Source of the DNA: a bacterium
GTDB lineage: Bacteria; ARS69
Reading direction: 5' to 3'
Length of the DNA stretch: 11,484 nucleotides
Assembly: GCA_025774865.1 (NCBI GenBank)
Contig: JALGZO010000191.1
Coordinates: 1-11,484, forward strand
Each line of letters starts with the position of its first letter. Position 1 is the stretch's first letter. The position numbers and the translations under genes were made by a program. The notes beneath the pieces were generated by a model. The model was given only the letters and a program-made list of their open reading frames with translations. It made no database searches and had not been told where the DNA came from. Shown piece after piece: positions 1-8,163 of this stretch.

Positions 1-42
1 GCTCTCCGAGCGGAGCGAGCTTCACGGTCCGAGCCAACTCGG

Positions 43-873
43 TCAGCCAGAATATGCGTCCGGCCGACGCCCCCCGAAGATCTCGTTGCGCTCGGTGATC
101 TTCTTGTCCCGCGCGACTGCCAGGTCGACCTCCTCCACCACCACGCACTCCCCGTCCGCGGGCGCCCTCGTGATCACCTTGCCCACCGGCGCCACGATCT
201 GACTCCGTCCGGTGAACTCGAGCCGGAGATCGCCCCGGTCATCCTCGGCGGTACGGTTCGCGGTCACCGCCCAGACTCGGTTCTCGAGACATCGCGTGCG
301 CATCGCCTCCTGGCAGTGGGGCAGCACGAGATTCGACGGGTGCAGGATGACTTCGGCACCGAGGAGCGCGAGGCTCCGCGCCGACTCCGGGTACACCCAG
401 TCGAAGCAGACCATCACGCCGACGCGCACGACGCCGCCCGCCGTCTCCACGTCCCAGGCCTCGAACGGACGATCGCCCGGGTCGAAGATGAAATTCTCAC
501 GGTCGAAGAGATGCACCTTCCTATACACCCGTACGGTTCCGTCGGGCTCCGCGAGCGCGGCGGAGTTGAAGAGGCGCCCACCGTCCCGCTCCGCGAAGCC
601 GGCGACTATCGAGCCCCCTCGCGACGCGGCCCACTCCCGCAACGCGCGAACCGTCGGCCCGTCGACGCTCTCGCCGAACTCGAGCGCTTCCGGCCGATCG
701 CGAAACAGGTATCCCGTCGAGAAGAGCTCGGGCAGAACGAGCAATTCGAACGGCGGAGCCTCCGCCACCCGGCGAGCGGCGCTTTCGAGATTGCGCTCGA
801 CCTCCCCGAATCGCGGATGCGTTTGGAGGAATCCGACGCGCGCGCTCGCGGCCGGGCTCATCGATTCGCTCAA
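43..873 (-). CDS. Nitrilase-superfamily carbon-nitrogen hydrolase
   Basis: This is a 276-residue cytosolic amidase/nitrilase-fold enzyme that should hydrolyse a C-N bond in a small amide or nitrile. The Glu-Lys-Cys triad is visible: Glu49 in LPELFSTGY, Lys119 in YRKVHLF and Cys156 in VMVCFDWVYPESAR. The motifs HPSNLVLP and RCLENRVWAVTANR follow, and the C-terminal half is complete. From memory the sequence runs closely parallel to the Pyrococcus nitrilase (PELFDTGY, ICFDWFFPESAR, HPANLVMP, RALENRVY), so a small aliphatic substrate is possible, but the substrate cannot be read from sequence. I chose the TTG start at 873 because GAGGAGG lies 5 nt upstream. The ATG at 861 is four codons further in, and for it that site is 17 nt away. 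The gene diverges from the unknown gene at 1107. Family is certain; substrate is not. Confidence 0.9.
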   Translation of the reverse strand: MSESMSPAASARVGFLQTHPRFGEVERNLESAARRVAEAPPFELLVLPELFSTGYLFRDRPEALEFGESVDGPTVRALREWAASRGGSIVAGFAERDGGRLFNSAALAEPDGTVRVYRKVHLFDRENFIFDPGDRPFEAWDVETAGGVVRVGVMVCFDWVYPESARSLALLGAEVILHPSNLVLPHCQEAMRTRCLENRVWAVTANRTAEDDRGDLRLEFTGRSQIVAPVGKVITRAPADGECVVVEEVDLAVARDKKITERNEIFGGRRPDAYSG

Positions 874-878
874 TCGAG

Positions 879-885
879 CCTCCTC
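879..885 (-). promoter_or_regulatory. Ribosome binding site deciding the TTG start of the nitrilase gene
   Basis: GAGGAGG on the minus strand lies 5 nt before TTG (873-871) and 17 nt before the in-frame ATG (861-859). The spacing favours TTG initiation. Confidence 0.6.
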
Positions 886-944
886 GCGAGTCTCGAAGTC
901 ATGTTTCCCGTCGCACAATCTGCCGCTTCTTGCAAAAAGCGACA

Positions 945-966
945 CGCCCCGAGTCGGACGGGGGCG
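945..966. repeat. Inverted repeat CGCCCC-N10-GGGGCG, possible activator site
   Basis: The two 6-bp arms (945-950 and 961-966) are perfect complements around a 10-nt centre. The centre sits about 120 bp upstream of the transcription start predicted from the sigma-54 promoter at 1051-1067. That is a usual distance for an enhancer-binding-protein site. A 6-bp GC-rich repeat can occur by chance here, so the role is inference. Confidence 0.25.
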
Positions 967-1050
967 AGATTGCACGCCCACGAGGTGACCGAGAGTGGAG
1001 GATTCTTGGTAGAATCGAAAGACGAATGATCGCCTACGACGCGCTGGTCG

Positions 1051-1067
1051 TTGGCATCCTGCTTGCT
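1051..1067 (+). promoter_or_regulatory. Sigma-54 (RpoN) -24/-12 promoter
   Basis: The site TTGGCATCCTGCTTGCT matches the RpoN consensus YTGGCACGRNNNTTGCW at the first six and the last five positions. GG and GC are exactly 10 nt apart, as sigma-54 requires. Only the C-G-R positions after TGGCA differ. The predicted start is near 1078, giving a leader of about 29 nt that contains the ribosome binding site and then the ATG at 1107. Position, orientation and spacing all fit. Confidence 0.65.
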
Positions 1068-1106
1068 ACATTCTGCTCATGACGACGGTGAGGCGAAGGT
1101 GATCTG

Positions 1107-1874
1107 ATGGACGATTCGACGTACTTCGATCTCAGTGGCCCCGGTGATCGGCGCGAGAGAACCGCCTTCTTCGTGCTCGACTCCCTCTTGCGATCGCGGA
1201 TCGACTGCGGGTTCGAATCGAACACGGCGCGGCACGGCGAGGACGTGAACGTCTACCTCGTGCACCTGCTGTCGTCGCTCGTGATGGGGTTTCGGGACGA
1301 CGATCACACCGCTGCGAGAGACATCGACGTCTTCGAAAAGGTCCGTGACTCCAGCGATCCTCGATTCAAGTGCGGTGTCTACCGGGCGAACGCCGACTAC
1401 CTTCTGCTTTCCACCAGCCTCTTCACGGAGTCCCCCTACGTGGAGAGAGAGGGGCAACGTACCTTCGACGGATCGGCCCGGGACAGGATCGGGAGGGGCA
1501 AGGCCTACTATCAGTTTGCTTCCATGTTCCACGAACGGGTCCGGGCGTCGTCGCCCGCCGTCGCACGAGTGTTGCACCGCCTCTCGGAAGACTTCGAGAG
1601 GTACGTGGTCGTTCTGTTCCACATGCGAGGCGAGTACTTCAACCTGTACGAGCGGCTGCAGGAGAGCAAGCTCAGGTCGCTGCAGGAGGACCTCTCCAGG
1701 ACCCCCGCCGAGAGTGACAGCGCAACGCTCGGCACCTTGCGCGACGATTTCCTGGACGCCTACTGGACCTGGCACCAAGGGCCGAGCGCGATCACGCGGC
1801 GGAAGCTCACCGAGGCCGTGTCACGCCTGCAGACAGCCGACCCCACGTTCGAGTTCCACCTTCCCGACGAGTAG
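1107..1874 (+). CDS. Conserved-looking protein of unknown function, probably sigma-54 controlled
   Basis: This 255-residue protein has no signal peptide and no transmembrane segment, so it should be cytosolic. I do not recognise a named domain. It looks mostly helical and rich in charged and aromatic residues. Stretches that look conserved in style are DVNVYLVHLLSSLV (47-60), YRANADYLLLSTSLF (92-106), GRGKAYYQFAS (129-139) and VLFHMRGEYFNLYERL (169-184). I have a vague memory of similar hypothetical proteins in several deep-branching phyla, none with a known role. The start is supported by GAAGGTGA 4 nt before the ATG. The gene stands alone: a sigma-54 promoter match lies 40 bp upstream and a hairpin terminator follows the stop. 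That makes it a single-gene transcript that probably responds to an activator. It has no catalytic signature that I can see. Confidence 0.85.
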   Translation: MDDSTYFDLSGPGDRRERTAFFVLDSLLRSRIDCGFESNTARHGEDVNVYLVHLLSSLVMGFRDDDHTAARDIDVFEKVRDSSDPRFKCGVYRANADYLLLSTSLFTESPYVEREGQRTFDGSARDRIGRGKAYYQFASMFHERVRASSPAVARVLHRLSEDFERYVVVLFHMRGEYFNLYERLQESKLRSLQEDLSRTPAESDSATLGTLRDDFLDAYWTWHQGPSAITRRKLTEAVSRLQTADPTFEFHLPDE

Positions 1875-1890
1875 ATCACCCACCGAACGT

Positions 1891-1927
1891 GAAAAGGGCG
1901 CGCATTGGCGCGCCCTCTCCGTTTCGG
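1891..1927 (+). terminator. Rho-independent-like terminator after the 1107-1874 gene
   Basis: A perfect 9-bp stem AGGGCGCGC / GCGCGCCCT (1895-1903 with 1908-1916) closes on a 4-nt loop, 20 nt after the TAG stop. An A-run precedes it and a broken pyrimidine tract (CTCCGTTT) follows. The stem is very stable; the T-tract is poor. Confidence 0.7.
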
Positions 1928-2318
1928 TTCCCGCGGTGCCGGCCGAGGTCATAAACCTGATCCGAAGGACCTAGGTGGGTGCCCGCACGGCCCGTTCAGT
2001 CCGTCACGCGCGAGGCCGACGAACGTTCCAGCCGAATGTTGAGCCCCCGAGTCGGAGTCTTAGGTTCAAATTTATATGACTCTCGATCGAGCACAACAGG
2101 AACCGTACTTCTTATCGGTCACAGCCGACATGACCATGATAGCGATGCACTTTCGACAGCGTCAACCCCCTCACGATTCGACTCGGTTTGCACTCGGTGA
2201 GAAGGCCATGCCTCCGATGGTTTTCCCTTGACTTTACTGTGCGATAACCCCGCTTTGTCTTGCCACTCGCCACCGTTCACAGAAGCTGTTGACGGACACG
2301 GTGTTACCGATGCCCCAG

Positions 2319-2347
2319 TTGACCACTTTCCGATTCTACAGTAGGGT
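2319..2347 (+). promoter_or_regulatory. Possible sigma-70-type promoter for the secreted-protein gene
   Basis: TTGACC (2319-2324) is followed after a 17-nt spacer by TAGGGT (2342-2347). The -35 is good and the -10 is poor (3 of 6). The implied start near 2354 gives a leader of about 135 nt before the ATG at 2489. Confidence 0.3.
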
Positions 2348-2488
2348 GAGAAAGTCTCCGATACACAGAAGCGATGGGTGGGGCGGTTCTCATTCCCGAG
2401 ATTCGTGCCCGAGCTACCGTGGCCGTTGATCTGGGAGTGATTTCCCCGTTCGCATCACGGCTCGCTTCTGGCCACAGGAGGATCCGCA

Positions 2489-3220
2489 ATGAAGTTCAGG
2501 CTTCGATTCGCCATTCCCGCATTTTTCATCGCCCTGACGTTGTCGTCTCCCGCCGGAGCGCTCGAGAAGACTGCGGCCCCCATGACCGACGACTTCGACG
2601 CGTGGCGATCGGGCGGAACGTCGGTGAGTTGTCTCGTCGACTACTACAACACTTGCAATGGCTGGGTCTGGGTCTGGAGCGGATGGCTTCCGAACGACCA
2701 GGTCGGCGTGTGCTTCACGTCGTGCTGCCCGGGCCTCGGCGCAGACGTAGATACTTCGGCCGTTTTCTTTTGGACATCGGCGCCCACCGGGTATGGCTAC
2801 ACGGGGACCATCGGCGTCTTCGAGGTAGACGCTGACCACTGCCCGATCGCGCCGGCGCTCGCCAGTCAAGCCTTACTGCCGATGACGGGCTGGAATTTCG
2901 TGGACTTCGGCAGCGTCAGCGTCTCGTCGAATTTCGCCGTCGCTTTCCAGTTCGGCCCTGGGGCCGGGACCCCCCTCACGATCCCCACGGATCACCCGTT
3001 GGCGGGGCCGACCGGGCCGGTGGCGTGCGGTTCCTGCTACCCGTCCACGCGCGACAGTCGCACGTTCTACTGGGGGACGGTCGGGACGACGCAACTTTGC
3101 CCGGGCTCTGTCCTCAACGACGGACTCTGCGACGCGCAGTTCCTCTGGGATGCCTCGATGCACTGCGTGATCTCGGTCGAGTCGTCGTCGTGGGGGACGA
3201 TCAAGGGACTGTATCGGTAG
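2489..3220 (+). CDS. Secreted Cys/Trp-rich protein of unknown function
   Basis: This 243-residue exported protein starts with a clear Sec signal peptide: basic MKFRLR, a hydrophobic core FAIPAFFIALTLSS, and a likely cut after PAGA at residue 24. The mature part has eleven cysteines (48, 56, 75, 79, 80, 118, 180, 183, 204, 214, 226), which suggests disulfides outside the cytoplasm. It also has an aromatic cluster CNGWVWVWSGW (56-66). The Gly/Ser/Thr-rich, beta-looking middle resembles small extracellular beta-sandwich domains, but I recognise no named family. The tail SSSWGTIKGLYR (232-243) follows the last cysteine and looks like a separate element, perhaps for sorting or anchoring. AGGAGG 7 nt before the ATG fixes the start. 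The gene is a single unit with a long leader and its own terminator. Binding of a surface polymer or sugar is only a guess. Confidence 0.85.
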   Translation: MKFRLRFAIPAFFIALTLSSPAGALEKTAAPMTDDFDAWRSGGTSVSCLVDYYNTCNGWVWVWSGWLPNDQVGVCFTSCCPGLGADVDTSAVFFWTSAPTGYGYTGTIGVFEVDADHCPIAPALASQALLPMTGWNFVDFGSVSVSSNFAVAFQFGPGAGTPLTIPTDHPLAGPTGPVACGSCYPSTRDSRTFYWGTVGTTQLCPGSVLNDGLCDAQFLWDASMHCVISVESSSWGTIKGLYR

Positions 3221-3244
3221 ACACGTCTGACGGCATCATCCGAG

Positions 3245-3274
3245 AGGGGTCTCGCGTTCGCGGGACCCCTTCTT
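3245..3274 (+). terminator. Terminator after the secreted-protein gene
   Basis: An 11-bp stem with one G-U pair (3245-3255 with 3260-3270) closes on a GTTC loop and is followed by TCTT. It lies 24 nt after the TAG stop, between two convergent genes. The minus-strand side lacks a T-run, so it mainly serves the rightward gene. Confidence 0.75.
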
Positions 3275-3322
3275 CGTGAGGTCGAAGCTCGTGGACCTTC
3301 TCGCGACGCGCCGGCGCTCCGC

Positions 3323-4939
<1,617 letters not shown>

Positions 4940-5710
4940 CTACTGCGCTCCCTCCTCCGCGATGCCCGTCATCGGCACGAAGCGCACCGGGATCACGTCC
5001 CGTTCCACGAGCTTCCCGTCGCGCTTTTCCTGCACGACGAGTTCCTGAGCGCCACGACCGCCGACCGGGATGACGAGCCGGCCGCCCTCCGCGAGCTGCT
5101 CTTGGAGCGGACGTGGCACCCTGGCGGGCGCGCAAGTGACGATGATCCCGTCGAACGGGGCGGCCTCCGGCCAGCCGAGGTAGCCGTCTCCGACGCGGAG
5201 GTTCACGCGGTCGTATCCGGTCGCCTTCAGATTCGAGGCGCCGAGGTCCGCGATACCCGGCAGGATCTCGATGGAGTACACCGCACCCGCGACCTCCGCG
5301 AGAACCGCAGCCTGATAGCCCGAGCCGGTCCCGATCTCGAGCACCTCGCTCTCCGGCGTCAGCTCGAGGAGCTCCGTCATCAGCGCCACGATGAACGGCT
5401 GCGAGATCGTCTGCTCCTCCCCGATCGGGAGTGGGCGATCCTCGTACGCGTGAGGCCAGAGCGATTGGGGGACGAAGCGGTGGCGCGGGACCTGCCTCAT
5501 GGCCGCCAGCACGGCGGCGTCGTCGATGTACGGCGCGAGGTGCTCGTCGACGAGACGGTGGCGCCGGACGGTGTATTCGTCTTCCTCGACCGGCTCGGCG
5601 CAGACGCCGATGAGCCCGACCCAGAGCAGGAACGCGATCCCGACCGCAACCACGACCGACGGCAGCCGCCGGGGCGGCGATGCGTCGAGTTCTTCGCGAT
5701 CGCGTTCCAT
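4940..5710 (-). CDS. pcm: Membrane-anchored protein-L-isoaspartate O-methyltransferase
   Basis: This SAM-dependent enzyme methylates isoaspartyl residues in aged proteins so that they can revert to aspartate. Family motifs are clear in the 256 residues: RHRFVP (76-81), GEEQTISQPFIVALM (97-111), SAM motif I VLEIGTGSGYQAA (123-135), YSIEI (145-149), VGDGYLGWPEAAPFDGIIVTCA (two motifs, 173-194) and GGRLVIPVG (209-217). Cytosolic Pcm is about 210 residues. The extra length here is an N-terminal extension of about 45 residues with a hydrophobic helix (16-37), preceded by RR and followed by CAEPVEEDE. IGVC is not a proper lipobox, so a signal anchor with the catalytic domain outside is the simplest reading. 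The ATG lies 2 bp after the stop of the transketolase-like gene, implying translational coupling. The enzyme class is secure; the topology is inferred. Confidence 0.92.
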   Translation of the reverse strand: MERDREELDASPPRRLPSVVVAVGIAFLLWVGLIGVCAEPVEEDEYTVRRHRLVDEHLAPYIDDAAVLAAMRQVPRHRFVPQSLWPHAYEDRPLPIGEEQTISQPFIVALMTELLELTPESEVLEIGTGSGYQAAVLAEVAGAVYSIEILPGIADLGASNLKATGYDRVNLRVGDGYLGWPEAAPFDGIIVTCAPARVPRPLQEQLAEGGRLVIPVGGRGAQELVVQEKRDGKLVERDVIPVRFVPMTGIAEEGAQ

Positions 5711-5712
5711 CG

Positions 5713-8142
5713 TCAGGTTTCCAGAGAGTCCAGCATCTCCCGTGCGCGAGAGAGCCGCTTCGAGCGGTCTCGGACGAAACGCTCGATGCCGCGGAAAATG
5801 TCCTCCGGCGACAGATGCGCCTCCGCGAGCACCTCGTCGACCGAGCCGCCGGTTCGCCAGCGATCGTCCCAGTCGGAAGTGAGAGAGTACTCGTAGCCGA
5901 TGGGGTTCTTCATCCAGTCGTACATGAGGCGCCGCGAGCGGTTCGACACTCCCATGCAATCCAGCTGAGCGGCGGCGGGCAGCACGCCATCGCGATACTC
6001 CGACGACTGCAGCGCGAAGAGCTGCGGACTGATCGCCGCGACGATCCTCACGTTGAGCCCGGCCGAATCGATCTCGGGCAGCGCCTTGAAAAGATTCGCA
6101 GTCGACATGGTGCCCTGCACGAGTACCGTGCCGCCCTTCGGCTTCGACGGATCGAAGTCACGGATGAGGTACGCGCCCTTCGCCGCTTCGAAGTGCGACG
6201 CCACTCCCAACGCGGCGCGATCCGGGATCTCGATCGGCGGCCGCGTGAGGTGCAGAGCGACGATCGGGAAGTCGCGCGAGAACGCCTCGCCCAGCACGAC
6301 CGGAACCTCGTTGTACTCCCAGGGATGGACGTTGCAGATGTGCCCGTCGGGGAAGAGCTGAGTAACGCCAGGCGCGAAGATCCCGAAGTGGGTGCGCGAG
6401 TCCTCCGCGGTTTCGGGACCGGAGTGGCCGGCGATCCAGAGGACCTTCCCCACCCGGATGTCGGAATCCTGGGCCACCTGGCTGAACAGGCGCATCATCC
6501 CGTACTTCAGGTAGCTGAAGGAGCCGTACGTCGAGCAGGCCCCGTAGAAGCCGTTGAACTTATCGAAGGGCTCCGGGTGGATGTTCACGCAGCCGATCCC
6601 GGCGCAGATCCCCGCGTTCGTGAACTCCGTGATTTCCTGCGGGAGCAGCGCGCCGTCGGGATTCGTGTTGCGCTCGTACCAGCCCCACCCCTTCATGTCT
6701 CCGAAGTCCTTTGCGAACCCGGAGATGTTCGTGGAGTCGGCGAGGTCTGCCGCCATGGCGAGGAAGAGCGGCCGGTCGTACTTCTTTCGGCCGAGACCGT
6801 TCACGTACGCGCCCCAGCTCGCGAGCGCCCCGCGATTCGGTTTCTTGTCGCCGGGCTTCGCCCACATTTCCGGCGGGTAACCACGCCAGTCCCAGAACTC
6901 CCGATCCTCGAACGGGGTGGCGGCGGGTTGGAGCCTGATCGTGTCGATCTCGTCCGGTACCGAATCGCCGATCTCGACGAGGCGGTCCGCGACGTAATCG
7001 AGGAGTTCCGGATACTGCTGGTAGAGCCCCAGGACGCGCTCGATGTTCGTGGCGACCTGCGCGCGCAGCGCATCCGCGTCCTCAGGGGCGGGCTCATCCT
7101 GGCCTTCGAACTCGATCCCGTACTTGTCGGTGAATTCCCGGCGCGTCTTCCAGTACTGCTCGCCGTTCTGAGGAACCGCGGCACCGTGCGACTTGTAGCC
7201 GGTGACTGGATAACCGCGACCCTTGAGCGTCCGGCCCCAGACGCAGATCGGCACGTGATCGGGGTTCGGACCGTGCACGCCGTCGACGAGCGCGCGGGCT
7301 ACGGACTCCCACTCGCTGCCGTCCTCCGCTCCGACGACCTTCCAGCCGGCGGAGCCGAACCAGTCGTCGGGGCCACCGTGCACGACGGATGCGCAGGTGC
7401 GCGGGTCGATGCCTTCGTCGTTCCAGTCCATGACGTAGACGAGGTTGTCGAGTCCCAGCCCCCACGCCGAGTTCCGCGTCTCCCACGATGCCCCGGCCGT
7501 GAAGCCACCTTCTCCTTCGAGTGCGAAGACGCGCACTTGCGACGCGCCCGCGCGCCTGAGCGCCGTGGCTTCGCCCGCCGCGGCGGGAGAGCCGTGTCCG
7601 GAGGGTCCGGTGTTGAACTTGAAGAAGAGAGTCTTGCCCTCCATCTCCGCGTGGCCGGGGAGCCCCCCGTTGCGCCGCAACGTGAGGAGGTCTTCCCAGA
7701 CGAGCATCTTCTCGTCCGCATCCGGAACGAGGTATTTCGGATCGCCGGTCTTCTTGTACTTGAGACGCAGCGCGTGGTTGAGAACGGTCAGCGTCGCGTA
7801 GATGAGGGGGCACGTGTGCCCGGCGACGAGAACGAAGCGATCGCCGAACGGCTTCTCCGGATGCCGGAGGTCCCAGCGCATGATCCCGCCGAGAAGCGTC
7901 GCGACGAGCAGGTGCACCTTCGACCGCGAGCCGCCGGGATGACCGCTCTGGCGGTAGTTCAGCATCATGTCGATCATCGAATCGATCATGTCCTTGAGCT
8001 TTTCCCAGTGCGGGAAGTCCTTCCGGAGATCCTCCAGGCGGGCGTCGAGATCCGGCAATTCGAGAGTCTTCAAGGCTTCATCCTCGGATGGTGGGGCGGG
8101 GACCGCCTCGGTTTCGGGTGCCGATTGCTTTCCCGATAACAT
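5713..8142 (-). CDS. Transketolase-like thiamine-diphosphate enzyme, long variant
   Basis: This 809-residue protein has the three-domain transketolase plan: an N-terminal ThDP pyrimidine/PP domain, a middle domain and a C-terminal domain. Landmarks are SGHPGG (66-71), RFVLVAGHT (102-110), NTGPSGHG (177-184), the diphosphate site LEGEGGFTAG (208-217) with Asn241 in MDWNDEGID, GRTLKGRGY...SHG (303-320), and the catalytic Glu506 in EITEFTNAGICAGIG. Classical transketolase is about 660 residues and has GDG where this protein has GEG, so the metal-binding Asp is replaced by Glu211. An unusual inter-domain stretch lies at about 340-460. The enzyme may be a true transketolase of the pentose phosphate pathway, or a related 2-oxoacid or ketose-cleaving enzyme. 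It starts 21 bp after the RluA-type gene and ends 2 bp before pcm. The superfamily is secure; the substrate is not. Confidence 0.85.
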   Translation of the reverse strand: MLSGKQSAPETEAVPAPPSEDEALKTLELPDLDARLEDLRKDFPHWEKLKDMIDSMIDMMLNYRQSGHPGGSRSKVHLLVATLLGGIMRWDLRHPEKPFGDRFVLVAGHTCPLIYATLTVLNHALRLKYKKTGDPKYLVPDADEKMLVWEDLLTLRRNGGLPGHAEMEGKTLFFKFNTGPSGHGSPAAAGEATALRRAGASQVRVFALEGEGGFTAGASWETRNSAWGLGLDNLVYVMDWNDEGIDPRTCASVVHGGPDDWFGSAGWKVVGAEDGSEWESVARALVDGVHGPNPDHVPICVWGRTLKGRGYPVTGYKSHGAAVPQNGEQYWKTRREFTDKYGIEFEGQDEPAPEDADALRAQVATNIERVLGLYQQYPELLDYVADRLVEIGDSVPDEIDTIRLQPAATPFEDREFWDWRGYPPEMWAKPGDKKPNRGALASWGAYVNGLGRKKYDRPLFLAMAADLADSTNISGFAKDFGDMKGWGWYERNTNPDGALLPQEITEFTNAGICAGIGCVNIHPEPFDKFNGFYGACSTYGSFSYLKYGMMRLFSQVAQDSDIRVGKVLWIAGHSGPETAEDSRTHFGIFAPGVTQLFPDGHICNVHPWEYNEVPVVLGEAFSRDFPIVALHLTRPPIEIPDRAALGVASHFEAAKGAYLIRDFDPSKPKGGTVLVQGTMSTANLFKALPEIDSAGLNVRIVAAISPQLFALQSSEYRDGVLPAAAQLDCMGVSNRSRRLMYDWMKNPIGYEYSLTSDWDDRWRTGGSVDEVLAEAHLSPEDIFRGIERFVRDRSKRLSRAREMLDSLET

Positions 8143-8163
8143 ACTCCGAAACGCTCCCGCGCT

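Larger units (their letters stand above)
1875..2488. other. 614-bp gene-free region of lower GC
   Basis: Apart from the terminator at its left end and a weak promoter at 2319-2347, I find no gene here. By my count 2041-2340 is 157 of 300 G+C (52%), against about 70% in a sampled stretch of a neighbouring gene. The only rightward frame (1979-2200) codes for 73 residues without sensible composition or a ribosome binding site. GGTGAGAA followed by CTCCGAT occurs twice (2196-2218 and 2345-2362). TTGAC occurs at 2228, 2289 and 2319. It may be a long regulatory region, an unrecognised small RNA, or decayed sequence. Confidence 0.6.

Noticed and set aside
1077-1778. A 233-codon frame antisense to the 1107 gene
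   Set aside because: No ribosome binding site and no motifs. The plus-strand gene has a promoter, ribosome binding site and terminator in register.
2050-2085. A GGTTCAAAT segment resembling a tRNA T-arm
   Set aside because: No matching T-stem partner, acceptor stem, anticodon arm or D-arm could be folded around it.
1979-2200. A 73-codon plus-strand frame in the gene-free region
   Set aside because: No ribosome binding site, no hydrophobic or domain signal, and Ser/Arg-rich chance composition.
2228-2250. TTGACT at 2228 as the -35 of a promoter
   Set aside because: No acceptable -10 at 16-18 bp; GATAAC is only 8 nt away.
5680-8139. An 819-codon open frame on the plus strand opposite the transketolase-like gene
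   Set aside because: It mirrors the minus-strand gene almost end to end. Its product is Arg/Val/Glu-rich with no recognisable motif. It reflects GC-rich codon use, while the minus strand has clear ThDP-enzyme motifs.
5713-8142. Phosphoketolase, or AceE-type pyruvate dehydrogenase E1, as identity for the 809-residue enzyme
   Set aside because: The length is similar, but the N-terminal SGHPGG, the LPGHAEM...NTGPSGHG spacing and the EFTNAG segment follow transketolase. The phosphoketolase motifs I know are absent.
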